Notes under the pieces: model-generated
The model's input: the letters and a program-made list of their open reading frames with translations, nothing else
Databases searched by the model: none
What the model was told of the DNA's origin: nothing
Source of the DNA: Plectrocnemia conspersa
Lineage: Eukaryota; Arthropoda; Insecta; Trichoptera; Polycentropodidae
Assembly (NCBI GenBank): GCA_009617715.1
Contig: VTFK01000542.1
Location: forward strand, 1-64,000
Length of the DNA: 64,000 nt
Direction of reading: 5' to 3'
Part shown: positions 36,961-48,069 of the stretch, one piece after another
Position numbering within the stretch: position 1 is the first letter of the stretch
Layout: each line of letters opens with the position of its first letter
Program-made: the position numbers and the translations under genes

Positions 36961-37689
36961 TTCTGAAGAGACTCTGAAATACGATGCTTTAAATGCTTTG
37001 AAAATGTCGATCGAGAAAACATCGAGGAGTGGTTAGACGCGATTCAAATGAACCGGGTTTTCGATGCTTGAATGAGATGGATATATATTGTCAAGGGAGT
37101 GATAGTGAGAATATAAGTGAAAAATATAATAACAATTATATTAGTCAAAAGACGCACTGATTCGAATATAACGATAAAATATCCTAGAAAAATTCTTACT
37201 GATATTCACAAGAATCACAGATTTTTTTAAATAATAAAAAAATAATAATCTGTATCGTAAATATATTTAACATATTTTAAAACCAAATAAAAATTGCTAG
37301 TTCGGATTATCAGTGACTTGTATCCCCAATATTACATAGTATACTGTATTAACTTAATTTTTAATTTTAACACAAAGACTCGTGAATTTCGCGAAGCGTC
37401 TCGATCACTTGTATTTCAATGAATGGCTTTTCTAATTCCTTAATATTGACTAAATCTGTAAGATAAAACGATAAGACAACATCGTCTCTAGTCAAGCGTT
37501 GAAGGTTGAGATATTAAATTATTTTTCGTAACTTTGTATACATAGGTTCTAAAATATGTGAGCTTGAGGTAAACATAAGAATATGTATGAATAAGGAAGG
37601 CTTCCTTAGGAAGCATTGCCAAAAGTAAGCGAGGATTTTTTATGTATACATACATATATGAAATAGCTCATTATTTGAGAATTTTTATT
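36961..37689. other. Unassigned AT-rich sequence
   Basis: This probably includes the decayed 3' part of the mariner element, but I cannot align it. Confidence 0.35.
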
Positions 37690-37890
37690 CAACTAAATTT
37701 TAATAAATCATCACGATATGTATCTCTTGAGATTGGGAAAATCTATAAAAACCTAAGCTGTGATGATCGATCGGAGTTATAATTATATAATAATCACTAA
37801 TTTAAACACGTTAAAAATTTTAAAACACTAGATTCAAGCCCAGGTCTTTCAAGTAATAGTCATTGACCTTTACCACTTGTCTATCGTTCT
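37690..37890 (-). repeat. tRNA-like SINE copy, family B
   Basis: On the minus strand the right end reads TAGACAAGTGGTAAAGGTC (A-box-like) followed about 30 bases later by GACCTGGGCTTGAATCTAG (B-box-like), the spacing of a tRNA-derived RNA polymerase III promoter. Upstream on the plus strand are the B-family blocks GAGATTGGGAAAATCTA, ACCTAAGCTGTGATGATCGA and ATAATCACTAAT. This is the clearest tRNA head among the copies. Confidence 0.7.
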
Positions 37891-39261
37891 GGTAAGTTCA
37901 TGAAAACATTGCAAAAATAAGTCGGTCTAATTAAATACTTTGTTTTCTCGATATTTCAATAGGTTGAGAATCTAATAAATTTACCGTAACATGCTTGTAA
38001 GAGACTTCGCTAAAAGGTTAATTGGTTCTCTGAATACGCTTTATTATAAAGAGAAAACCATGTTAAAAGTTAAACGATCTTTAAAACTCAATGAAGCATT
38101 AAAATAGCGTTATTTGTTCGAAGTATTAATTTAAAAATAAAATATTCTTTCTCTGCAAGACCTGGTAGGTATGCAAAACTTTTAAAAATTAATACGTAAG
38201 ACTGTTCGCTCAAAGTATGCAAAATGTACATGAAATATTTATTTTAACAAAACACGTTTCCGTGCGAAATGTTTCGGTTCTGCGAAGTTATAACCCTAAT
38301 GGTTAACATTATCTTAAAATAAAAGATTTAGTAGCATAAGAATTTACTTAAGTAAAAATAAAAGCAGCATACGATGTAAGAATGAGATAAGAAAAGTCTT
38401 TTATAAACTTTTCGAAACTTCAATTTAACTTTAAAGTTTTTACTTAATGGTCTATAAATTACATTTTTTCTCATTGCCTTGTTTGATGATACGCCGAGAA
38501 AACTCATGCGTATAAAACTAATAATTCCACTGATTTTGAGAATTAAATAAAAAAAAATACATCATACCATGAATTCCCACCGTTCATCATCTTGGGTACA
38601 GCAATTTTATACCGGATATACAATAATAATCCGGCTGGTACATACCATTAGAAGGCAAATATTTTCACCCAAAGTACGTGCATATATTTATGTACATATA
38701 CAACGGTCAAAATGGAGTCTCCGAATGCAGAATGCAGGTCAAATGACATGCGGTGAGCGAGCGGCTTGTTTACTCAACGCAAACCACCGCAGAGTCAGCT
38801 CTGTTTGCCGAACCCAAATACCAAACCAGTATTACGTAGATAGATATGGGACAGGAGAGGAAAAGTCGACCCATGGCGGTTTGTCAGAATCGAGGATATA
38901 ATAAAACAAGACCTTTTGTCCTTAAAACATCATCAAAACCCGCAAATCCACACTTATTTGTACTACAATGAATCTATGAATTTTCATACTATTTTTATCT
39001 GCTAGAACATTCAGCTTAAAATGTAAAATTTCATATTAGAGAAACATTTACTTCTTAAGTAAACTCCTGTCACATTGAGCGACTATCCTTGTCCCTTAGT
39101 TATTGTCATGGCAAAAGCGAGTTAAGTATTAAAATAAAAGGCTAATCGCTAGATATCTTTGAGGTTCCACACATACTATCAGCCAGTCAGGATCGTTACC
39201 TCAATAAAATAGTATGTAATCAGTGCCTTTATAAAAAAAAACACGTCCGTCGTTAGCGAGC
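37891..39261. other. Unassigned sequence
   Basis: There is no supported feature. The plus frame at 38569-38901 (110 codons) has no recognisable domain or splice context. Confidence 0.4.
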
Positions 39262-40140
39262 GTTTATTGCTATTGACGTGAATTTTTGCCTTCTGAGAAG
39301 TCCATAGTGATATTGGTAAGGATAGCTATCATATTTTTAAAACATAGTGTAATATCGAAATGCAGACAAACTATGGAGCAATATGTGAAATGCGATATCT
39401 GTCTGTAAATATTCTTACGCTTATTTTCCCCCGAGAGATGAATTGGCTTAGTTTGTATTTTGGACTTCACCTGATAAAAGTTCTAAAACTATAATTAGTT
39501 TTAGAACTTTCATTAGATTAGGTTTGGGTTTGAACAGAATATGGACGTTTCGCAACTGTAAAATTGAGTTTCATAGTCATTCTAGAGCTGCATATTAGCG
39601 CCTATCAGATAAATTATATTTTCGCTAGTAGAAATATATATCTACTGGTGAAAATGTATTTGGAATTTACTAGTGAAAATATAACTTTATCAAAAAATAC
39701 TCATTCACTGTAACATTTATACATTGGATGTAAATAAATAATGGTTAGTACGTAAATATATATGTATATATTACTACATATAAAAATTTGCAATCGTATA
39801 ATTTTACTAGCACCTGTCAGATAATATATTCTACTGGTGAAAATATATTCCGATATGATTTTACTGAAATAACATTTTTTTTAAATATTTTCGGGATAGA
39901 TTCGACTGTGTTTCTAGATTTTCGTTTAGGAATAACCATATGAAACTGAATGTATTATTTATTTATTTTGCTGCAATAAATCCAGTTGTCAAATTACGGA
40001 CAATACAATCTATAAAAACATTAAATTTATATAATACAGCTTTGCTGTTGTTGATTTTTCGTAATTTTTTTGCTTCTTCCTTAAGTATTTAATCTGAAAT
40101 TCAGATCGAATACTTAAATTTACTGCTACTAATTTACTTT
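39262..40140 (-). repeat. Repeat family A, near full-length copy 2
   Basis: This is the reverse complement of the family A consensus from tail (GTCAATAGCAATAAA at 39262-39278) to head (AAAGTAAATTAGTAGCAG at about 40125-40140). It includes the central palindrome, here exact: AAAGTTCTAAAACTA, four bases, TAGTTTTAGAACTTT (39478-39511). It is collinear with copy 1 over its whole length, which defines the extent of the family at roughly 0.87 kb. Confidence 0.8.
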
Positions 40141-40894
40141 ATACCACCTCCCCCCGCCTCTAGGCAAGCCTGGCTTTATGTACCAAGTACATTTTATAAT
40201 TCCAATAAATATATATGCGTATTTTTGCATGTATACCCTTCAAACATATATCCAGAAATTCGACATTATGTACATACACGTACGAAACGAATTAGGGAAC
40301 ACCGGACACGTGCTATACATAGCAGAGCGGAGCATATTGGCTCTATTGGTAATGTCAGTGCATGCCGAAACGGTGCTATAAAAATAAATCCAACCAAATG
40401 TTCAAGCCGGGCCGGCGGAATGTACCTTTTAAAAGGCGCTCAAGGTACTATGTACCACTATAATACCGATTCGAACTCTACGGTTATCGCAAAACGGTTC
40501 CACGAGGGCGTGAATGGCTGTAATATTAGATTGATGGATAACTCTCTCCGGAAAGAGAAAAAAGTGTTGGCGATGGTTATTTATCATTAAAGGCACATCG
40601 GTGTTATAGTAGCGAAGGGAGATGTTGTGTAATAATATACATATAATACATAACCCATGTGATTTATCATGTTATGTAAAGTGATTGATACTATCTTCCC
40701 TTTTATATCAAAGAACACACTCTATACAGATTCTATCTAGTCTGCTTATTATTTTGTTTTTATAAAAACCAGTATCATGCATAAATAAATTACATTAAAA
40801 AATTATAATTGTTTAAATTTTAAAAATATTTAAAATATACAAATGTGTATCTAGCTTTGACTATACATATGTAAAATTCAAAGTTTGTATATTT
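40141..40894. other. Unassigned sequence
   Basis: Open frames at 40178-40381 and 40225-40590 overlap in different plus frames and have no domain. No repeat was recognised. Confidence 0.4.
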
Positions 40895-41295
40895 TGCAGT
40901 GAATGTGTTTTGTAAATAAAGTTATATTTTCACTGGCGTTTCAGTGAAATCATATCTGAATATATTTTCACCGGTAGATATTTATAATTATATCATGCTT
41001 AAAACTGTCTATGAAAATTAATTTGACAGTTGCGAAACGTTCATTTTCTGTTCAAACCCAAACCTAACCAAACCCAGTTTGGCCTAATGAAAACTCTAAA
41101 ACTATCTACAGTTTTTGAACTTTCATTATGTTAATTCTTATATTTGGGTTTTATTTTGAATATAGTAGTATTTTGTCGAACTGTAAATACATGTGTAAAC
41201 ATATGATCATATGGAATGGAACAAATACAGTTTTACTGAAGCCTAATTTAAAATATAACTTCACCGGCAATATACATTCACTGAAACATACATAC
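40895..41295 (+). repeat. Repeat family A, rearranged fold-back copy
   Basis: It runs from the CAGTGAATGTG block through TTTTCACCGGTAGAT, TTTGACAGTTGCGAAACG and CAAACCCAAACCTAA to the central palindrome. It then turns back: TTTGGGTTTTATTTTGAATA and TCGAACTGTAAA on the far side are the reverse complement of the near arm. The inverted part spans about 41030-41190, making a long imperfect fold-back not present in the other plus-strand copies. Confidence 0.65.
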
Positions 41296-44018
41296 TTTTA
41301 GGTATTAGGATATGCTTGTGTGAAAAACATTTACTATATTATCAATTCGAAATGAATGTCCTTCGGGTGGGTTCGATTTCTTTCAATTTTGTTCGGTTTC
41401 GCTTTATATTGCTTTTTTCTTGTTACTGTCGGAATTGTAAAACGTTTTCATAAAAAGCAATAAATGTAAATGGACGATATTAGAAAACATTTTAAAAGAC
41501 AGAATTATACGAAAATATGCAATATTTCTAATCAGTTTGTTATTCAACGTAAACTATATCTAAGAGTTGTTAAATAACATTTTTGAAAAGAATGTAAGCG
41601 AAAAATAAATAAAAAAAACATCATAATAATCCCAAAAATATCAAACAGAAAGCTGGAAAGTATCATACATATATAGTTATAGAGCGTGGAGGGAATTTCG
41701 CATAAGATTTATTTATAAATTAATGGGAAAATATGTTCCTAAGGTATCATACATTACTTTATGTAATTTGATTATTTTATAATCATTGTATGCAACAAAT
41801 TGATACGTGTCAATGCACATAACTTTAAAATAACCTATCGCAAATACGTGTTAAAAGCGTAATAAATCAAATTAATATTTGTGACTTGTTAAACAAGTGT
41901 ATTCGTCACGCTAACGTGTGCTCGGAAATTTAAACACATGTATGATCGGAAATTTAAACACATTTAGAGCATGTTTCATAAAGTGCGTTCAAAAGAGTGT
42001 TTTATACAATAGAAGTAATATAAATTAATCTGTGAGTTATTTTCAAAAAAACGTGTATGATTTAGAGAGGCATTTTTAAATTCGCATAAGTTTAAAAAAT
42101 ATGCAAATGTAAAATGACCTGAAAGGCGAATTATTTCTTGGGTCAGGAAGAAAAATAAAAAAAATCATATTAAATCTACAGCTTTCAATGTAATAAAAGA
42201 AAAATATTTCTCAGCTAAACTAAAATGTCTTAGTGGTGGTTTTGAACTTTGAAGACAGGCATTATTTGTTAAGGAAAAATCATATTAAATATAAAATTAT
42301 GCCTGAAAAAACTTTCTTGAAAAAACTTTTGACACATTTTGAGACGGACGTAATGGGGGTGGCTTCACAATGTCTGAAAACTCCTGAATAATTCTACGCT
42401 CTTTAGACATTGCGAAAAATGAAATATATGTGGTTTTGAGGTCATTTTTATTCAGTCCATATATACTAAGTGACGGAATGATACATACATTTGTAGGTAA
42501 GTACAATACGTCGAAAAATTAAAATAAACGATACGTAACGTAATTTAATAGGTCCATGTTTTCGTTGAACTTTTACGGCCTCTTCAACTCGGCAATATAA
42601 ATTTTATGCTTTTCCGAAGTAAACCGCAAGGGGCGCAGGGAACTTTCCGCCGAAGTTGTTTAATGAGCGCCATTATACGTCAGGCCGTAATGACACGTGC
42701 GTTTGATGGCTTCTTCTATTAATTTGCCACCGAAGAAGACTGAAGCTGCGGCCATCTCCCTATGATAGGATAATTAGGCAATTTGAGGAGCCCGGGACGC
42801 GGGGATGGACGAATCGGGTGTTTTGGGAATAAGGCAATTACGACACGGCGATTAAATCTGAGAGAGAAAGTTTATTGTGTGTGCGCACTATATAGTTATT
42901 TTGTAATATAACAATAATTATCGAGTGAGACTTAATTATAGAAATGAGAGGGGTCGTAATAACAATTTTATATGAGCGCATGACGCGACGTCTGCCTCAA
43001 TATGTCTGTGTGCACAATGGCTCGAGAACGTCTAGGCGACATTTCACGGTCTGAGAAGAAAACGCCAAGCCATTTTCAGGTCGTTAACACCAAAGGAAAA
43101 ATGTCTGAGACCGAGCAGATATTTTCTGTGCTTTCATAGCGCCCCTTGGTTTAATTACGTGAGTACGAGAGCAAAAGGAAACGACTGCGGCACGGAACGA
43201 AGGAAAACCAGAGAGGAACTTAGGTACAAATAAACGAAGGAGCGAAACTTCCAATCGGAAACAACACATTGAAACCGATAAAAGTAAGTAAAAACTAAGC
43301 AATTTGTTCGAGCGTTGAGAATCAACAAATTAAGGCTACATTATGAAGAATAAACGAAAACGATCGAGCCAAGATGATAAAAACAAAGTTCGAAAACACA
43401 ATAAGCAATATCGCCTTATGCGGTTTTGTATCCTACGCGAGGGAGCCCATTAAACGTAAAACAATACATACGAGAAATACCATTATTCATAATATATATT
43501 TACTTATATATATTTATAGCATACATAGTATATAGTTAACACAGTATTGTATTCATCTAAAGAGTGTCGAATGTCTATGAAAACCTATCATGCATCATAC
43601 ATATTGACTTAAGTTTAGAAAAGTTTTACGATAATATTTACATGTGTACATGTAGCGACAACTAACAACCGAACAAACTTAAATAAAACTGTAGAAACAT
43701 TTAATTTTATCACAAACACACATACATATGTAACAGTCGTTACAATTGATAGTCAACGATAAACAACATCTACAAATAGGTGTTTAATATATTTTATACT
43801 TTTTTCGAGATTGACAACCAAGTAATTCATCATTTGTAATCAGTGAAGTAAAATAGACAATGAAGCAGTATTATTTGTAAGTTACTACATATATTGCATG
43901 TTTTTTTCCAATATTTTTTTATTATCTTACTATAGTTTCATCTCAATTTATTCAAATTATACTACATACATACATTAATTGCATGATTTTATAAATATAT
44001 ATATTCGCCTCAGGTTGA
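41296..44018. other. Unassigned; GC-richer at 42540-43440
   Basis: The GC-richer block is TE-poor with small overlapping open frames and no exon signals. The plus-strand stretch 42240-42490 can be read as broken protein-like text if frameshifts are allowed, but matches no family I know. A 24-bp tandem lies at 41922-41963. Confidence 0.4.
41922..41963. repeat. 24-bp-period tandem, two units
   Basis: TCGGAAATTTAAACACAT occurs at 41922 and again at 41946, separated by GTATGA. Confidence 0.9.
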
Positions 44019-44201
44019 CAGGGACGGCATTTCAGGTTTTTCCAGGGGGCAAAAAGACAAAAATTGGCCAGTCTGTGGTGTTTGTTTTCATATTTCAATT
44101 TCATTAGGATTCGTGATATTACATTAAATGACATGCATTTTTTGTTCCAATTCAAGGGAGGGGAATTACCCTTCTTGCCGCCCCCATAAACGATATCCCT
44201 G
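44019..44201 (-). repeat. Module D, solo copy with short inverted ends
   Basis: It begins CAGGGACGGCATTTCAGG and ends with the inverse of CAGGGATATCGTTTATG. Inside are the family D blocks CTTTTTCCAGGGGGC and TTGGCCAGTC, an AT-rich middle with ATTACATTAAATGACATGC, and a G-rich end. The CAGGGAYRKC termini recall hAT elements, but I see no clear 8-bp target duplication. Orientation is relative to the copies at 44418 and 61778. Confidence 0.6.
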
Positions 44202-44417
44202 TTTGTCGAATATTGGATATAAAATATTATATTATCCTATATCAGAAATCACAGAAGAAGTTGTATTACAAAAATTAACGGTCTTGATGTTGAGGACTGA
44301 TACAGAATGGATTTTTAAGGTTGGATAAAAAAAAAGGAAAACATATTTTCTCACTTAAAATTAAAATATCGTATATTTATAATCCAGATGAATTTCTTTT
44401 TGGATTTTTTTGGGGGA
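44202..44417. other. Spacer between two facing D modules
   Basis: This is AT-rich sequence containing an A9 run. The short frame through it is not supported as a gene. Confidence 0.4.
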
Positions 44418-45328
44418 CAGGTAGGGACATTTTTCCCTCACCCTCCCCCTCTTCCAATGAATTTGGACAGTAAAAAGCATTTAATGAAATACTATGAATT
44501 TTAATAAAATCGAAATATTGAAAGTGAACGACTACTGAGTAGCCAACTTCCTCCCCCCCTGTAAAAAGCTAAAATGGTGTCCCTGATACTAAACCAGAAA
44601 TTCTCGGGTTATCCCTCAAAGAAAATCTAAAAAAACAGTCTCGAATCTATCCCGAAAATATTTTTCAATATATCATCAAAATAATTCATATCGGAATACA
44701 TTTATAATCGGTAGAAATATATGTTTGCCAGTGATAATATAATCTGACAGGTGCTAGTAAAATTATATGATTTCAACTTTTCCATACGTAATAAGATATA
44801 TATTTACATACTTATCATTATTTATTTACACGCGCTGTATAAATGTTACAGTGAATGTGTATCTTCAGTGGATATATATTTATACTAGTGAAGTCCAAAT
44901 ACATTTTCATCGGTAGATATATATTTCTACAAGCAAATATATAATTTAACTGATATTATATGCTGCTCTTAAATGTTTGTGAAACTTAATTTGACAGTTG
45001 CGAAATGTATATTTGCTGTTCAAAACCAAACCTAATCTAATGAAAGTTCTATAACTAATTATAGTTTTAGAACTTACATTAATTCTTAACTCATTTCTCA
45101 AGGGAAACAAGCAGAAGAAGAAGAACAGACTGATCTCCGCATATCACTCCATAGTTTGTCTGTACTTAAGATATTACACTGTGTATGTTTTAAAAATATC
45201 TGTCCTTACCAATAATAGATAAAAGCGTTGGTCATAGTATATCTAAACCGAATTTTGGTCAATAGGAGGACGCAAAAACAATTATCATTTCTCAGAAGTC
45301 AAAAATTCACGTCAAAAGTAATAAAATC
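44418..45328 (+). repeat. Repeat family A copy 3 with D module at its head
   Basis: 44418-44585 is a D module (CAGGTAGGGACATTTTTCCC at the left, GGTGTCCCTG at the right). It runs directly into family A at CTAAACCAGAAATTCTCGGG and on through TCTCGAATCTATCCCGAAAA, CAGGTGCTAGTAAAATTATA, TTACAGTGAATGTG, the central palindrome (45045-45075) and the tail CGTCAAAAGTAATAAAATC. The head differs from copies 1 and 2, which lack D. Downstream, AACGCTC and GAGCGTT form a hairpin followed by CTAA (45351-45374), which may be the true terminus. Confidence 0.75.
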
Positions 45329-47069
45329 GTGTCGACGCCGTTGCAGTGGGAACGCTCAGTAACGAGCGTTCTAAACGTAAAACAGGTAGCAAAACATACA
45401 AAAGGGAGTTTTACAGCTCACTTGACCCCCCACTTTTAACTGGTGCTATTAATCTGTGTATATATATATATATTTGACACACTTAAAAAAAAATTTTTGA
45501 ATGAAACTAGTATTTGATTATTCGTAAAGGCGCCTATTTGCTCTACATTTATTCTAGACGTCACATATAATATATATTTAGTATTTAACTATGAAGTCCA
45601 GCATATAAATCAACCTTATACGAATTCGATTTAAGCTTTAATCGGGAAGGGAAAATCTTACACAAAAGCCGAGACGCAATTAATTATGAGCCCGTTCAGA
45701 TTTTCGCCCCCACCTACAACAATTGAAATGGAAAAAGATCCATCGAACTAAAGTGGTCGAATCGGCCTTTTAAACTGATAACCATAATGTGGAAGCTAGC
45801 AAAAAAAAGGCGCTCTCGTAATTAATCAATCGCAGGGCTCAAAGGCGCCACGACAATTCCGCGACTCCCTGGGGGGCATAATATTAAAACGGTTCTGAAT
45901 TAATGAAAAGAGAGATAATAATCAAAAACGGTTTAATACTATCAACTATTGTTATTCTCGAGATTTTTTAAACAAATTAAATTTCATTGAATTTAAATGA
46001 TTCAATTGCCAGCCAATGCGCGGACGGGCGTTCAATTGTTATTTAACGACCTGATTGTAAAAATGTTATTAGAGTTTTTTGCCTGCTAATGCATCGCTGA
46101 GATGAGATACCATGACGCGTCATTTTTTAGGTCACTGCAGGTGCTTCATATATTAGTATATTTATTTAATACAATGATGAATGGTGTAGATTGGAGAGAG
46201 AGTCTCACTACCACCTGCCTAACGAATAATCAATTAATTATTCAAGGAATTATTACCTGCGCGTCAATATTTAACGTAACTTTCAACGATAAAGCACATT
46301 GTGCCCTTATCTATATTTTGATAGTCGCTAGTATCAAAGGCAAAGGAATATCACAGAGTGTATATAATTTAGATGAAATGTTATTCTAGGCACAGATTAA
46401 ACTGCTTATATAATAGAATAGAGGATCGTATGGCTTTATCGAATCTAGAGAGTGCCTATTCTTTAACGATATCTAAGCTAAGCAAACAGCGTCTCGTGTT
46501 TTATCGGATAATTGCGACGAGTAGAAGTGAGTCACGCGATACCAGCCTCGGGTTCGACGTTGTGGTGTTTTTAGATTTAGAAACCGTCCGACGCAGCATC
46601 CCACGTCAACGACGGGGGGCGCGATAAAAGACTTATGATCGTTTATGAAGAGAGAGTAGAGAAACAGGCGGAGAGTACGTACACTTAAAAGCCTCCAAGT
46701 CGAAACGTTAGTCGCTATGGCGACGGCATGATGTGGAGCACGCAAAGATTTAATCTGCGATCTCGGGAGATCCTCGCGGTAAATCACCGGCATGTGTGTG
46801 GTCAGACGGCCGACGAGGTTCCCTTCGCCACTTGAGTGAGTAAATATGACCAAGACGAAACTTAATTAGGGAGGATAAGCGAGACGTGCGAGGGCATTCT
46901 CGCGTCGTCAGTATGTGGAATGGTGGACTTCCTCGGTTTTCTCGGCACGATAGATAAATTAAAAGCGGCTTTGCGCTATCAATTATAGAAGCTTTCTAAG
47001 ATTAAGCGTATTAGGTTAGCATGGAAGGTGTAGAAGTATTACAAGGTATATTAGAATAAGAAGAGTATA
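45329..47069. other. Unassigned; GC-richer block 45640-46960
   Basis: This TE-poor block has open frames on both strands at 46102-46853. Frames overlap on opposite strands, lack known domains and were not accepted as genes. The block is one of the longest stretches without recognised repeats. Confidence 0.4.
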
Positions 47070-47425
47070 CCGAAGGGTGAACACAAGTATTGAAACACCA
47101 GACTGAAATCAATGTCAGTAAGTCATTGACACATATTTTAATAATTATAAACTATTATTGCAGCTAACAATTATGTAATGTAACCATGGACGACCTAGTT
47201 TTGTTTTTTATTTTAATTATTCTTTATGATATTTATCCGCGAGATTAGGAAAATCTAGGAAGACCTAATCTGTGGTGATCTATCGGAATTACAATTATGC
47301 ACCTATCACTAATTCCGATACAAATTGAAAAACATTATATGTAATTTGAACACAGGTCTTTTAGATATTAGTCACCGACATATACTACTGATCTATCGTA
47401 GTCTAATAAATTTCATTGATACGAC
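47070..47425 (-). repeat. SINE-like family B, long copy
   Basis: The left half has AAGTATTGAAACACCAGACT and CAGTAAGTCATTGACAC. The right half has ATCCGCGAGATTAGGAAAAT, GACCTAATCTGTGGTGATC, and ends with an inverted B-box-like TAATTTGAACACAGGTC and an A-box-like end that reads TAGATCAGTAGTATATGTCGG on the minus strand. It is collinear with the copy at 52888-53290. Confidence 0.68.
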
Positions 47426-47988
47426 TTCTATATTAAATAAATAAAAAGTATACAGTGATTACTGATAAAGAATATAAATTATTAAGTATTAAAAAGTAAA
47501 TACATAACTGTGCCATAAAATAAGAACATTTTTGATGAATAAAAGATTAATGCGGTTAAAATATAATAATAAAAAATATCAAAAATACATTTTGCAAATT
47601 TTTTGACAGTCGAGAATCTAGATTTATGACAGGGAGTAAATATATAATAATAATTGAAATCGAGTGGTAATACGAATAAGTACATTCTTGGTTTAAAAAC
47701 AAATAATTAAGATAGCATTTAACATTGTTTTAGCTCCTCATAACTGTCGCCAAAAGCATATTTGCGCTTATCGTTTTACATTTTGTGAAAAAAGAGAAAT
47801 TGTAGAGAATCCTCGAGAAATTTAGACATATAAGAAAATGTATGTATTACAGTACATATCTTTAACTTATGTAAAATCTTTTTACTGATTTTATTTACTA
47901 CAATTAAGAGCAATAAGTGTGCATGTAACTTATATTATAAACGAGTAAATAATTACTACATTATTAATTTATTTTAAATTATTATTTT
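47426..47988. other. Unassigned AT-rich sequence
   Basis: I see nothing identifiable. The minus frame at 47482-47685 is AT-driven. Confidence 0.4.
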
Positions 47989-48069
47989 ACCGAACTCGAC
48001 CGAAGTAACCCACTATATTTTCCGTCCTTGGCCAACTTTGGCCAACTTCCAGAGAATGTAGTGCAGACA
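47989..48069. mobile_element. Harbinger-like element, solo right end
   Basis: It matches the right 80 bases of the elements at 3305 and 27686: CGACCGAAGTAACCCACTAT, CGTCCTTGGCCAACTTTGG, CCAACTTCCAGAGAATGTAG, TGCAGACA. The internal part and left end are missing. It resembles copy 2 in joining an AACTCGACC/AGCTCAACC sequence directly to CGAAGTAACCC, so it derives from the deleted subtype. Confidence 0.8.

Noticed and set aside
37000..37160. Continuation of the mariner relic at 36347
   Set aside because: Short readable stretches exist but do not follow the mariner order; boundary left at about 36960.
41368..41400. GGGTTCGATTTC as a tRNA B-box
   Set aside because: No A-box at the right distance and no acceptor stem; also checked 17545-17560 and 46550-46560 with the same result.
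42040..42500. Protein-like text on the plus strand when frameshifts are allowed
   Set aside because: Needs several frame changes and does not match any family I can name; not enough to call a pseudogene.
46102..46853. Three adjacent or overlapping open frames
   Set aside because: Frames on opposite strands overlap and lack domains, splice sites or codon-bias signals that I could see.
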